Made by a program: the position numbers and the translations under genes. Below are positions 25,936 through 34,595 of a DNA stretch of 64,000 nucleotides, in pieces. Source of the stretch: Croceibacterium selenioxidans (GTDB lineage: Bacteria > Pseudomonadota > Alphaproteobacteria > Sphingomonadales > Sphingomonadaceae); assembly GCF_018599195.1 (NCBI RefSeq), contig NZ_JAHFVK010000001.1:868001-932000 (forward strand), in the 5' to 3' direction. Every line of letters starts with the position of its first letter. Within the stretch, counting starts at the first letter, position 1. The notes beneath the pieces were generated by a model, which saw only the letters and a list, made by a program, of their open reading frames with translations, did no database searches and had not been told where the DNA came from.

Positions 25936-27050
25936 AGATCGCCATCCTGTCAAACGGGGCGCAATCCTTGCTTAATTTTCGCGGACATTTGCTGAGGGAG
26001 ATGGTTCAGGCGGGACATGAAGTTGTTGCTTTCGCACCTGATTATGACGCGACGACGCGACGGGAGATGCTGGAACTAGGTGCCTCGCCACAGCACTTTC
26101 CGATGGCACGTTCGGGTATCGGGCTTGCGCGAGAACTCTATTCAGTGGTGAAACTGAGCCGCTTACTGCGACAGCATAAGCCGGAAATCTGCTGCGCACA
26201 TTTCATAAAACCAGTCATCTACGGTACGATCGCTGCTTGGCTAGCTGGCATCAAGTGCCGCTACGGTTTGATCGAGGGCCTCGGTTTCACCTTCACCGAC
26301 GGAACTGAGGGAAGGCGAAAGCGAAAGCTCCTACAGATCATCATCACATTACTTGCGCGATTCGCGTTCAAGCGGATTGACTTGCTGATGTTCCAGAATC
26401 CGGATGATCTCAACGAATTCGTTACACGCCGGATCATCCGCCCTGAGAAGACTGCTCTCGCCGGGGCTTCCGGCGTCGACTTGGAGGAGTGGTCGCAATG
26501 TGAATTGCCTAAGGGACCAGTTACTTTCCTCCTCGCGGCTCGCTTGTTGCGTGACAAAGGAGTGTGGGATTACGTCGAGGCGGCGCGCATTCTGCGGACT
26601 ATGGGCCTGGAAACACGATTTCTTTTATTGGGGAGCATTGATGATAACCCAGCCTCCTTTACCGAAGCTGAGGTTGAGGAATGGGTGGCGGCGGGCATTG
26701 TTGAATGGCCGGGACACGTACGCATGAAGCCCTGGCTTGCTCAAGCTCACGTGTTTGTTCTCCCCTCATATCGTGAGGGTCTACCCCGCAGTACCCAGGA
26801 GGCCATGGCTATGGGGCGCGCAGTTATTACGACCGACCGACCGGGCTGTCGTGAAACTGTCGACGATGGGGTGAACGGCTATTTGGTTCCAGTCCGCGAT
26901 CCGAAATCGTTGGCGGCCGCTATGCAGCGTCTCGTCGAAAATCCTGATGAGATCGAAGCAATGGGCGAGGAAAGTCGACGGATGGCAGAAGAGCGTTTTA
27001 ATGTTCATCTGCTAAATAAACGGCTGTTGGCATTCATGGAACTAATTTGA
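25932..27050 (+). CDS. glycosyltransferase family 4
   Basis: This 372-residue enzyme starts at ATG 25932, overlapping the previous stop by ATGA. It opens with MKIAILSNGAQSLLNFRGHL. ATP-independent GT-B features include LLAARLLRDKGVWDYVEAARIL near residue 200 and LPSYREGLPRSTQEAMAMGRAVITTDRPGCRETV (E-x7-E) near residue 278. The pattern resembles PglA/CapM-type transferases that add N-acetyl sugars to an undecaprenyl-linked acceptor; that specificity is inference. It is the last gene of the polysaccharide operon. Confidence 0.88.
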   Translation: MKIAILSNGAQSLLNFRGHLLREMVQAGHEVVAFAPDYDATTRREMLELGASPQHFPMARSGIGLARELYSVVKLSRLLRQHKPEICCAHFIKPVIYGTIAAWLAGIKCRYGLIEGLGFTFTDGTEGRRKRKLLQIIITLLARFAFKRIDLLMFQNPDDLNEFVTRRIIRPEKTALAGASGVDLEEWSQCELPKGPVTFLLAARLLRDKGVWDYVEAARILRTMGLETRFLLLGSIDDNPASFTEAEVEEWVAAGIVEWPGHVRMKPWLAQAHVFVLPSYREGLPRSTQEAMAMGRAVITTDRPGCRETVDDGVNGYLVPVRDPKSLAAAMQRLVENPDEIEAMGEESRRMAEERFNVHLLNKRLLAFMELI

Positions 27051-27059
27051 GCCTACGTG

Positions 27060-27096
27060 TCAATCGTCGGTCCGGCTGACCATCGATGATGATTGA
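27060..27096. terminator. inverted repeat between convergent genes
   Basis: TCAATCGTCG at 27060-27069 can pair with TGATGATTGA at 27087-27096, giving ten pairs including two G-T, around a 17-nt loop. It lies in the 58-bp gap between the last glycosyltransferase and the SDR gene. There is no T-tract, so it is a weak terminator candidate. Confidence 0.35.
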
Positions 27097-27108
27097 ACCG
27101 TCCTGCCC

Positions 27109-27819
27109 TTAAATCCGAATTCGACTTGCATTGACAAAGTCATTCACAAATAATTCGACAATGCGTTCCGCCACCACATCGGGGGCCTTCACTGCCTGTG
27201 GATCCTCACCAGGATAGGCACGTGCGCGCATCTGAGTGCGAGTGGCGCCTGGGTCCAGAATGGCCACCCGTGTTTCCGAAATACGCTCAATTTCCTGGGC
27301 GTAGCAAGAAAGCAGGTTGTCGAAGGCGGCCTTGGTTGCGCCATACGCTCCCCAGTACGCACGAGGTTCGGCGCCGACGCTGCTCGTAAGGCCGATAATG
27401 CGGCCGTTGCCGCTGCGTTTCAGAAGAGGATCGAATGATGCCAACAAGACTTGGGTGGCGAGAACATTCAAGGTCAGCGCCTGGTTGAGCGTCTTCAGTT
27501 CAATCTGAGTTACCGGAGCAAGCTGCGGCAGGATCGCGGCGTTGATCACCAGGATATCCAGCTTGTCCCATCGCTCTGTTACCGCCGTGGCGAGGCGCGC
27601 GATGGAGTCGCTTTCGGTAAGGTCCATCGGGGCGATGGTGGCTGAGCCACCGGCCTCGTGGATAGCTTCTTCAACTTCTTCCAGATCGCGTGCTTTGCGA
27701 GCTGTTATGACAACATGAGCGCCCGCCGCTGCTAAGGCCTTGGCGGTGGCGGCGCCGATACCGCGGCTCGCGCCAGTGACGAGCGCGACGCGCCCGGCGA
27801 GCGGCTTGTCTGCGGACAT
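27109..27819 (-). CDS. SDR family NAD(P)-dependent oxidoreductase
   Basis: This 236-residue classical short-chain dehydrogenase has the cofactor motif LVTGASRGIGAATAKAL at about residues 13-29, INAAIL in place of NNAG, a catalytic Ser in GLTSSVGAE, and YGATKAAF (Y-x3-K) near residue 155. Its substrate cannot be told. ATG 27819 overlaps the purF stop (ATGA), so it is co-transcribed with purF; an upstream frame to 27924 lies inside purF and is not used. Confidence 0.87.
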   Translation of the reverse strand: MSADKPLAGRVALVTGASRGIGAATAKALAAAGAHVVITARKARDLEEVEEAIHEAGGSATIAPMDLTESDSIARLATAVTERWDKLDILVINAAILPQLAPVTQIELKTLNQALTLNVLATQVLLASFDPLLKRSGNGRIIGLTSSVGAEPRAYWGAYGATKAAFDNLLSCYAQEIERISETRVAILDPGATRTQMRARAYPGEDPQAVKAPDVVAERIVELFVNDFVNASRIRI

Positions 27820-29291
27820 CAGGCTACCTTGTCGACTTGCAGTGGGAGCTGGGTGTCGTCGTGATGACGTTCGGCGAGGTCGGTTAGCCGTGTTGGGTAG
27901 TCCCCGGTGAAGCAGGCATCGCAATACTGCGGGCAGCTGGCATTCCGCCCCTCGTGCCCCACCGCGCGATAGAGACCGTTGATCGACACGAATGCCAGGC
28001 TGTCGGCTTGGATGAAGTCGCGCATCGCCGCCACGTCCATCCGGCCCGCGAGCAGTTTCGAACGCTCCGGAGTGTCCACCCCATAATAGCAGCCGTGCCC
28101 GGTCGGCGGGCTGGCGACACGAAAATGCACTTCCTTGGCGCCGGCATCGCGCATGATCTGCACGATCTTGAGCGACGTCGTACCACGCACGATCGAGTCG
28201 TCGATCAGGACAATGCGCTTGCCTTCGACCAACTTACGGTTGGCGTTGTGCTTGCGCTTGACGCTCGCATGACGCGCTCCGTCCGAGGGTTGGATGAAGG
28301 TCCGTCCGACATAGTGCGAACGAATGATACCAAGCTCGAAGGGTATGCCCGATTGCTGCGAGTAACCGATCGCCGCCGGGACGCCGCTGTCCGGCACCGG
28401 AACCACGAGATCGGCCTCCACCGGCGCTTCCTTGGCCAGTTCCACACCGATCTGCTTGCGCGATTCGTAGACCGAGCGGTCGTTGAAGACCGAATCCGGC
28501 CGGCTGAAATAGACGTGCTCGAAAATGCAGGGCCGGGCCTGCACGTCGCCGAAAGGCTTGTGGCTATGCACCGTGCCGTCGAGGTCGACCTCGATGAACT
28601 CGCCCGGCTCGACCTGGCGGACGAATTCTGCGCCGACGACATCGAGGGCCACCGTCTCGCTGGCGAAGACCACTGCGTCGCCAAGCTTGCCCATGACCAG
28701 TGGCCGAATGCCAAGCGGATCGCGGCAAGCCGCCATGCCGCGTGGTGTCATCACGATCAGCGAGTAGGCACCTTCCACCAGCCGCAGCGCATCGACCAGC
28801 TTGTCGAGCATCGACTTGAACCGGCTCGTCGCGACGAGGTGGATGATCACCTCCGTATCGGAGGTAGACTGGAAGATCGCACCCCGTTGTACGAGGTCGC
28901 GCTTCAAGTGCCCCGCGTTCGAGATGTTGCCATTGTGGGCCACGGCAAAGCCGCCACTCGCCAGATCGGCATAGAGCGGCTGGACGTTGCGCAGGCCTGC
29001 GCCCCCAGTCGTCGAATAACGCACGTGCCCGCCGGCCATCATGCCGGGAAGCTCCGCTATCGATTCGCCGCTTGAAAAGTTGTCCGCCACATGGCCGAGA
29101 CCGCGCCGAGTGAAGAACTCGGCCCCGTCAAAGCTGGTGATGCCAACGGCCTCTTGGCCACGATGTTGCAGAGCGTGCAGCCCAAGTGCGCAAACGGCCG
29201 CCGCGTCGGTAGCACCGATCACGCCAAAAATGCCGCATTCTTCGCGCAGCTTGTCGCCGTGCTCGTCAAGGTATGGATGGGTAAGGTTCAT
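27819..29291 (-). CDS. purF: amidophosphoribosyltransferase
   Basis: This 490-residue enzyme carries out the first step of purine synthesis, making 5-phosphoribosylamine from PRPP and glutamine. The N-terminal glutaminase has EECGIFGVIG, whose Cys becomes the nucleophile after a short propeptide is removed, and LQHRGQEAVGI. The phosphoribosyltransferase domain has VVPVPDSGVPAAIGY, YVGRTFIQP and the PRPP loop VLIDDSIVRGTTS near residue 355. Start ATG 29291 is preferred; GTG 29300 is possible. It is followed directly by the SDR gene. Confidence 0.95.
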   Translation of the reverse strand: MNLTHPYLDEHGDKLREECGIFGVIGATDAAAVCALGLHALQHRGQEAVGITSFDGAEFFTRRGLGHVADNFSSGESIAELPGMMAGGHVRYSTTGGAGLRNVQPLYADLASGGFAVAHNGNISNAGHLKRDLVQRGAIFQSTSDTEVIIHLVATSRFKSMLDKLVDALRLVEGAYSLIVMTPRGMAACRDPLGIRPLVMGKLGDAVVFASETVALDVVGAEFVRQVEPGEFIEVDLDGTVHSHKPFGDVQARPCIFEHVYFSRPDSVFNDRSVYESRKQIGVELAKEAPVEADLVVPVPDSGVPAAIGYSQQSGIPFELGIIRSHYVGRTFIQPSDGARHASVKRKHNANRKLVEGKRIVLIDDSIVRGTTSLKIVQIMRDAGAKEVHFRVASPPTGHGCYYGVDTPERSKLLAGRMDVAAMRDFIQADSLAFVSINGLYRAVGHEGRNASCPQYCDACFTGDYPTRLTDLAERHHDDTQLPLQVDKVA

Positions 29292-29535
29292 GTATCCCAC
29301 AAAGGGTCGTCAACCGCGGGCTTCCCAATGGCGACGTCGCGATCGGATTACAAGTCGTTTGGCCACTTTGCCTCAATTTGAAGCTGCATCACAGACGGAC
29401 TGTCTTGCAGCGGTCACGTGAGGGTGTCTCCCGCCTCGGTCAGATCATCGCAGAGGAAGAATGCGCCTCTTGGCCATTGATCGTTCGGTTATAAGGTTGG
29501 TACATTGCAGGGGCGCGGGGTCAAGTAAAGTCTGC

Positions 29536-30330
29536 TCAGCGTAGCGCTCGCGCGAGATAGAAAATTGTAGATTCCAGTTCGTGATGAGACCCGCTTAAGA
29601 GACGCCAAGCATTAAACACCGCTCGCGCGGCATTGTCCTTAAAACCGCCCGCAGGATTGCGGCGACTTATGGCTTTGGCGACCTCGAATCCTCCAAAAGC
29701 AAGCTGCTCGTGCACCTGACCTACAGTGTACTCGGTTACGTGATGACGCGACATCATCGTCACGGGGCGACCTATTATTGCACGAGCAAGATTCTGAGTG
29801 CGAAACCGGCTTGGCGTCGAGATGATGACAAAGCCTTGAGGACGCAGAACTGACTTCATTCGCTCAAGCAGGCCGATCGGGTCCGTGACATGCTCCCAAA
29901 GATTGTTGCAAACCACGATGTCAAAGGGCCCTTCTGGATAGGGTGAGCGAAGCGCGTCGGCCACCGAGAAGGAGATGTCTGGGAACTGCTTATACGCCTT
30001 AGATATGGCCGAAAGTGAATAGTCGAGCGCATGGATCTCAGCCTTGGGGAAGGACTTCTGGATCTCGGCCGTGATGTGACCTTCGCCGCACCCGACATCC
30101 AAGATGCGAGGGCTCTCCGTTCCGAGTTGTTGGGTTGCACACCTGATAAGGTCGAGCGTTAAATCGATCCGACGCTGGTGGAATGGTCCGGTGATCGCCT
30201 CTTCCACGGAATAGGGATCTCCCGCCGCATACTCGTCACTCTGGTCAAGTTGATCCGGGGCGAGGTGGACAGGGAAGGGGTAGTGCTTTGCGCTCCCAAC
30301 GGCTGCTCCGCCAGAGTGACGAGCGTCCAT
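29536..30330 (-). CDS. class I SAM-dependent methyltransferase
   Basis: This 264-residue protein has motif I ILDVGCGEGHITAEI near residue 76, HALDYSLSAI as the acidic loop, FDIVVCNNLWEHVTDPIGLLERMKSVLRPQGFVIISTPS as motifs IV-V, and a C-terminal helical region. The N-terminus, with GDPYSVEEAITGPFHQRRIDL, suggests substrate recognition. It stands alone between purF and a 700-bp gene-poor stretch. The substrate is unknown. Confidence 0.8.
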   Translation of the reverse strand: MDARHSGGAAVGSAKHYPFPVHLAPDQLDQSDEYAAGDPYSVEEAITGPFHQRRIDLTLDLIRCATQQLGTESPRILDVGCGEGHITAEIQKSFPKAEIHALDYSLSAISKAYKQFPDISFSVADALRSPYPEGPFDIVVCNNLWEHVTDPIGLLERMKSVLRPQGFVIISTPSRFRTQNLARAIIGRPVTMMSRHHVTEYTVGQVHEQLAFGGFEVAKAISRRNPAGGFKDNAARAVFNAWRLLSGSHHELESTIFYLARALR

Positions 30331-31043
30331 AATGATTCTCCTGGCCTAAAACAGCGAGCATAGCGTCTACGAACGGTGGTTCCAGCCCCGTCCGGTCGAC
30401 TCAGTGCAGTGACGGCAGTGCTATTCTGAGCCGCACGCCGACCGTGGGGTGAGGAAGTCAGGCATCAGCTCCTCCACCTCGCAAGTGATGATAAAGTCAA
30501 AAATGAGGCCCTACCTAGTGGGAAACAGGGGGCTTTGGATTTGGTGTCGCTGCCAGATTAAGGCGTCAAGCGCACGGTGATCCGCACGGTCACCTGAGAG
30601 CGGAGACTTCGACTGATGCAGGCGGCAGGCCAGGTCGTTTCGTCCGTAGGCTGTGGTGCCGGCCAAGTTCGGCAAATTGTTCGATGAGTTTCATGGCCGC
30701 CTCATCACGGTCGCTTCCATTCGCGAGGCCTTCGCGGCGATCCTCAACGAGCTGAAGTTGCAACGCGAGCGCGAGGCGGGCCTGGAGATGATTCGCCGAT
30801 CGAGAGCGACGATCAGGCTTAGACGCCTTGGTGAAGGGCATTGGGTGCAGGACGGCATGATGCTCGGGGCCATGTCAAGCTCGGCACCAGCGGCCTCTAT
30901 GCCCTTCCGTATCCAGCGAATTTAGGTCGTCCGCCGCTACGTTAGGTAATCGCCGAGGAAAGCGAAGCCTGGCGTCCAGGTGCTTTCACGGGAAATGTAC
31001 CGGCCATCCCATCGCCCAAAGAGGACTAAATGCTTGATGTAAA
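30331..31043. other. 713-bp gene-poor region with remnant-like frames
   Basis: No intact gene is recognised. On the minus strand, one frame from about 30600 down to 30421 looks coding but has an in-frame TAG near 30511; its end reads EELMPDFLTPRSACGSE. A plus-strand frame at 30653-30925 and a minus-strand frame at 30590-30841 overlap and cannot both be real. Decayed DNA is the simplest reading. Confidence 0.4.
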
Positions 31044-31120
31044 TGGTCGGGGAGAGAGGATTCGAACCTCCGGCCCCTGCCTCCCGAAGACAGTGCTCTA
31101 CCAGGCTGAGCTACTCCCCG
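31044..31120 (-). tRNA. tRNA-Pro (anticodon CGG)
   Basis: On the minus strand the acceptor CGGGGAG pairs with CTCCCCG. The D arm reads GCTCAGCCTGGTAGAGC. The anticodon arm has stem CTGTC/GGCAG around loop TTCGGGA, giving CGG. The T arm contains GGTTCGAATCC. CCA is encoded at 31044-31046. It is divergent from thyA. Confidence 0.95.
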
Positions 31121-31222
31121 ACCGGCGCTCCGGGTCGAAACCCGGGGCGAGGCAGAGGCGGCCCTATAGGCACGAGGTCCCGGGCTGGCAAGCAGGCATT
31201 TGGGGTGGTAGCGAATGAAGTG

Positions 31223-32179
31223 ATGAACACCATGGCTCCTCCCGAAAACCGCCCCGAGACCCAACATTGGGAATGGCAATATCTCGACCTCATGAGGCGT
31301 ATTTGGGAGCGGGGAGACGAGCGGATCGACCGGACGGGAATCGGCACGCGCTCGATTTTTGGTCCTCAGCTGCGCTTCGATCTCGGTGGAGATCGCGTCC
31401 CTTTGCTGACGACCAAGCGAGTCTTCTGGAAAGCGGCCGCGCGCGAGATGCTTTGGTTCCTCACCGGGGAGACCAACATTCGCCCTCTGCTCGAGCAAGG
31501 CGTCACCATCTGGAGCGACTGGCCGCTCGCCAAATATCGCCAGGCGACAGGCACCGAGGTCTCGCAACAGGAGTTCGAGGCGCGAATCGTCGAAGACGAG
31601 GGCTTTGCGGCTATCTGGGGCGACCTCGGACCGGTCTACGGTAAGCAATGGGTTGACTGGCCGACTTATGAACCGGCGGGTGAGGGGCTCTTTCGCCAGG
31701 GACCGGGAATCAATCAGGTCGCTCTCTTGATCGAGGGTTTGAAAAGCAATCCCGGTGGGCGCCGCCACATTGTAGAGGGCTGGAACGTCGCCGAGCTTGA
31801 TCGCATGGCGCTGCCGCCGTGCCACAAGACCTACCAGTTCCATGTCTCGGGCGAACGCCTGAACTGCCTGCTCTATCAACGCAGCTGCGATGTGGCGCTG
31901 GGCCTGCCGTTCAACTTATTCGGCGCGGCACTTCTGACCCGCATGGTCGCCGCTCAGGCTGGCTACAGTCCTGGCGAGCTGATCTGGACCGGTGGCGACA
32001 CTCACCTTTACCTAAATCACGCGGAACTGGTGACGGAACAATTGGTACGGATTCCAGAGGGCGAGCCACGGCTGCTCCTCACTCGGCAACCGGACTCGAT
32101 CTTCGATTACCGGTTCGAGGATTTCGAGGTCGTGGACTACGCGCCGCAAGGTCGGCTGAGCGCCCCGGTCGCGGTCTGA
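31223..32179 (+). CDS. thyA: thymidylate synthase
   Basis: This 318-residue enzyme converts dUMP to dTMP using methylene-tetrahydrofolate. The dUMP-phosphate arginine segment is IDRTGIGTRSIFG near residue 34. The catalytic Cys is in ALPPCHKTYQFHV near residue 198. YQRSCDVALGLPFN and GDTHLYLNH follow. A region of about 50 residues after WPTYEP makes this the long form, compared with about 264 in E. coli. ATG 31223 and ATG 31232 are both possible starts; the frame extending upstream runs through the tRNA and is not used. Confidence 0.95.
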   Translation: MNTMAPPENRPETQHWEWQYLDLMRRIWERGDERIDRTGIGTRSIFGPQLRFDLGGDRVPLLTTKRVFWKAAAREMLWFLTGETNIRPLLEQGVTIWSDWPLAKYRQATGTEVSQQEFEARIVEDEGFAAIWGDLGPVYGKQWVDWPTYEPAGEGLFRQGPGINQVALLIEGLKSNPGGRRHIVEGWNVAELDRMALPPCHKTYQFHVSGERLNCLLYQRSCDVALGLPFNLFGAALLTRMVAAQAGYSPGELIWTGGDTHLYLNHAELVTEQLVRIPEGEPRLLLTRQPDSIFDYRFEDFEVVDYAPQGRLSAPVAV

Positions 32180-32187
32180 TGCACCGT

Positions 32188-32216
32188 TGACCAATCGAGG
32201 GCGCGATAATAAAGTG
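32188..32216 (+). promoter_or_regulatory. possible promoter of the bkd operon
   Basis: TTGACC at 32188 and TAAAGT 17 nt later resemble -35 and -10 elements in the 81-bp gap between thyA and the E1alpha gene. The -10 matches only four of six consensus positions, so this is tentative. Confidence 0.25.
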
Positions 32217-32260
32217 TCCCTGTATTGCAATAAAGTTACGCGACGTCACCGGAGGTGAGG

Positions 32261-33541
32261 ATGGTCAGGAAGAAGGCAGATGCCGGAGCCAACCGCCCCC
32301 GTTTGTCGCTGCACGTCCCCGAGCCGAAATTCCGTCCCGGCGATGCGGTCGACTATTCCGACCTCGTGATTCCCGAAGCCGGCGCGCAGCCTCGACCCGA
32401 CGAAACCTGTCAGGCGTCGGACACTTACCCTCTTTGCAATGATATGATCCGCGTGTTGGGGAGCAACCATCGGGCTCACGGCCCATGGGACCCAAGACTC
32501 TCCCCCGATGCCTTGCGCCAGATCTTGAGTGACATGACCTTGGTGCGGACCTTCGATAACCGAATGTACCGTGCCCAACGTCAGGGCAAGACCAGCTTCT
32601 ACCTCAAGTGCACAGGAGAGGAGGCCACCTCGGTCGCGGCGACCCGTGCGCTCGATTTCGAGGACATGATCTTCCCGTCATATCGTCAGCAGGGATGCTT
32701 GATAGCCCGCGACTATCCGATCCTGGAGATGGTCAACCAGATCTATTCCAACCGCGCCGACCGATTGAAAGGACGGCAATTGCCGATCCTCTATTCGGCC
32801 CGCTCGGCGAACTTCTTCACCATCTCGGGCAATCTTGCCACGCAACTCCCGCAGGCGACGGGCTTTGCGATGGCCAGCGCGATCAAGGGCGATAGCAAGA
32901 TCGCCGCCGGCTGGGTTGGGGAGGGCTCTACGGCCGAGGGGGATTTCCATTCCGCCCTGACTTTCGCCGCGGTGTATAACGCCCCGGTGGTCTTCAATGT
33001 GATCAACAACCAGTGGGCGATCTCGAGCTTCTCGGGCATCGCCGGGGCTGAGCGCGCAACGTTTGCAGCGCGGGCGATCGGTTATGGCATCGCGGGCCTT
33101 CGCGTGGATGGCAACGACGCGCTGGCGGTCTACGCCGCGGAGCGCTGGGCGGCCGACCGAGCCCGATCGAACGCCGGACCGACGCTGATCGAGTTCTTCA
33201 CTTATCGCGGTGAGGGCCATTCGACCTCCGACGACCCCAATGTCTACCGCAGCGCGCACGAGCGCGAGGAATGGCCGCTGGGCGATCCGATCGCGCGGTT
33301 GAAGGCTCACCTCATTGCCGTTGGTGAATGGTCTGACGAGCAGAATGACGCGCTCGAGCATGAGCTCGACGAGCAGGTCAAGGCAGCACAGCGCGAAGCG
33401 GAAAAGAACGGCATTCTGGGCCACGGACTCCACCATCCGTTTCACACCATGTTCGAAGACGTGTTCGAGGAATTGCCCTGGCATCTGGAAGAGCAGGCTG
33501 AACAGGCGATCAAGGAAAGGCAGATCAAGTGGCCCGACTGA
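32261..33541 (+). CDS. bkdA: branched-chain 2-oxoacid dehydrogenase E1 alpha subunit
   Basis: This 426-residue protein is the alpha chain of the thiamine diphosphate-dependent E1 that decarboxylates 2-oxoacids from valine, leucine and isoleucine. KTSFYLKCTGEEATSVAATRAL is a BkdA1-type block near residue 108. The diphosphate motif is GEGSTAEGDFH near residue 224, ending at NNQWAIS. The phosphorylation-loop region YRGEGHSTSDDP follows. ATG 32261 has GGAGG 5 nt upstream. The operon continues with E1beta and E2; no E3 is nearby. Confidence 0.9.
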   Translation: MVRKKADAGANRPRLSLHVPEPKFRPGDAVDYSDLVIPEAGAQPRPDETCQASDTYPLCNDMIRVLGSNHRAHGPWDPRLSPDALRQILSDMTLVRTFDNRMYRAQRQGKTSFYLKCTGEEATSVAATRALDFEDMIFPSYRQQGCLIARDYPILEMVNQIYSNRADRLKGRQLPILYSARSANFFTISGNLATQLPQATGFAMASAIKGDSKIAAGWVGEGSTAEGDFHSALTFAAVYNAPVVFNVINNQWAISSFSGIAGAERATFAARAIGYGIAGLRVDGNDALAVYAAERWAADRARSNAGPTLIEFFTYRGEGHSTSDDPNVYRSAHEREEWPLGDPIARLKAHLIAVGEWSDEQNDALEHELDEQVKAAQREAEKNGILGHGLHHPFHTMFEDVFEELPWHLEEQAEQAIKERQIKWPD

Positions 33542-34593
33542 CCGCTGACGACGAACCCGTCACCTTGTCCGAGGCGCCTGCGCGCAGCCTGACCATGATA
33601 GAGGCTATCAACGATGCGCTCGACACCATGCTCGAGCGCGATCCCGACGTGATCCTGATGGGCGAGGACATTGGTTACTTCGGCGGTGTCTTCCGTTGCA
33701 CGGCGGGTCTCCAGGAAAAATATGGACACACGCGCGTGTTCGATACGCCGATCAGCGAATGCGGCATTATCGGCGTTGCGGTGGGGATGGGGGCCTATGG
33801 ATTGCGGCCGGTGCCCGAGATCCAGTTCGCGGACTACATCTATCCGGGCCTCGACCAGTTGATCAGCGAAGCCGCGCGGCTGCGCTATCGTTCGGCCGGA
33901 GAATTCATTGCTCCGCTGACCGTACGCAGTCCGTTTGGAGGCGGAATATTCGGCGGGCAGACGCATAGCCAGAGTCCCGAAGCGCTCTTTACTCATGTGG
34001 CGGGACTCAAGACCGTGGTGCCGAGCACTCCGCACGACGCCAAGGGGCTGCTGATCGCGGCGATAGAGGACAACGATCCGGTCGTGTTCTTCGAGCCCAA
34101 GCGGATCTACAACGGTCCTTTCGACGGATACTACGACCGCCCGACGCGGCCGTGGAAGGATCATCCTGATGCCCGGGTCCCCGAAGGCTATTACTCGATC
34201 CCGCTCGGCAAGGCCCGGATCGTCCGCGAAGGCTCGGCGCTTACGGTGCTCGCCTATGGCACGATGGTCCACGTGGCCGAGGGTGTGTGTCGCGAGAAAG
34301 GCGTCGATGCCGAGATCATCGACCTGCGGACGCTGGTTCCCTTGGACATAGAGGCTGTGGAAAACTCCGTGGAAAAGACGGGCAAATGCCTCGTGCTACA
34401 CGAAGCCACACGGACCTCGGGCTTCGGCGCCGAGCTGGCTGCGCTGGTACAGGAACGCTGCTTCTACCACCTCGAGGCTCCGGTCGAGCGGGTTACCGGT
34501 TTCGACACGCCGTACCCTCATAGCCTCGAATGGGCCTACTTCCCGGGTCCGATCCGTGTGGGGGAAGCGATCGACAAGCTGTTGGAGGCGTAA
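33529..34593 (+). CDS. bkdB: branched-chain 2-oxoacid dehydrogenase E1 beta subunit
   Basis: This 354-residue protein is the E1 beta chain. It has MIEAINDALDTMLERDPDVILMGEDIGYFGGVFR near the N-terminus, DTPISECGIIGVAVGMGAYG, and the potassium/TPP-ring region FADYIYPGLDQLISEAARLRYR. The C-terminal domain runs from KARIVREGSALTVLAYG. GTG 33529, with AAGGAAAGG upstream, overlaps the E1alpha end by 13 nt; the next Met in frame (33595) would remove residues that most homologues lack too, so the start is uncertain. Confidence 0.9.
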   Translation: MARLTADDEPVTLSEAPARSLTMIEAINDALDTMLERDPDVILMGEDIGYFGGVFRCTAGLQEKYGHTRVFDTPISECGIIGVAVGMGAYGLRPVPEIQFADYIYPGLDQLISEAARLRYRSAGEFIAPLTVRSPFGGGIFGGQTHSQSPEALFTHVAGLKTVVPSTPHDAKGLLIAAIEDNDPVVFFEPKRIYNGPFDGYYDRPTRPWKDHPDARVPEGYYSIPLGKARIVREGSALTVLAYGTMVHVAEGVCREKGVDAEIIDLRTLVPLDIEAVENSVEKTGKCLVLHEATRTSGFGAELAALVQERCFYHLEAPVERVTGFDTPYPHSLEWAYFPGPIRVGEAIDKLLEA

Positions 34594-34595
34594 GG

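Noticed and set aside
27954-29075. 373-codon frame antisense to purF
   Set aside because: Shadow of purF; no domain pattern.
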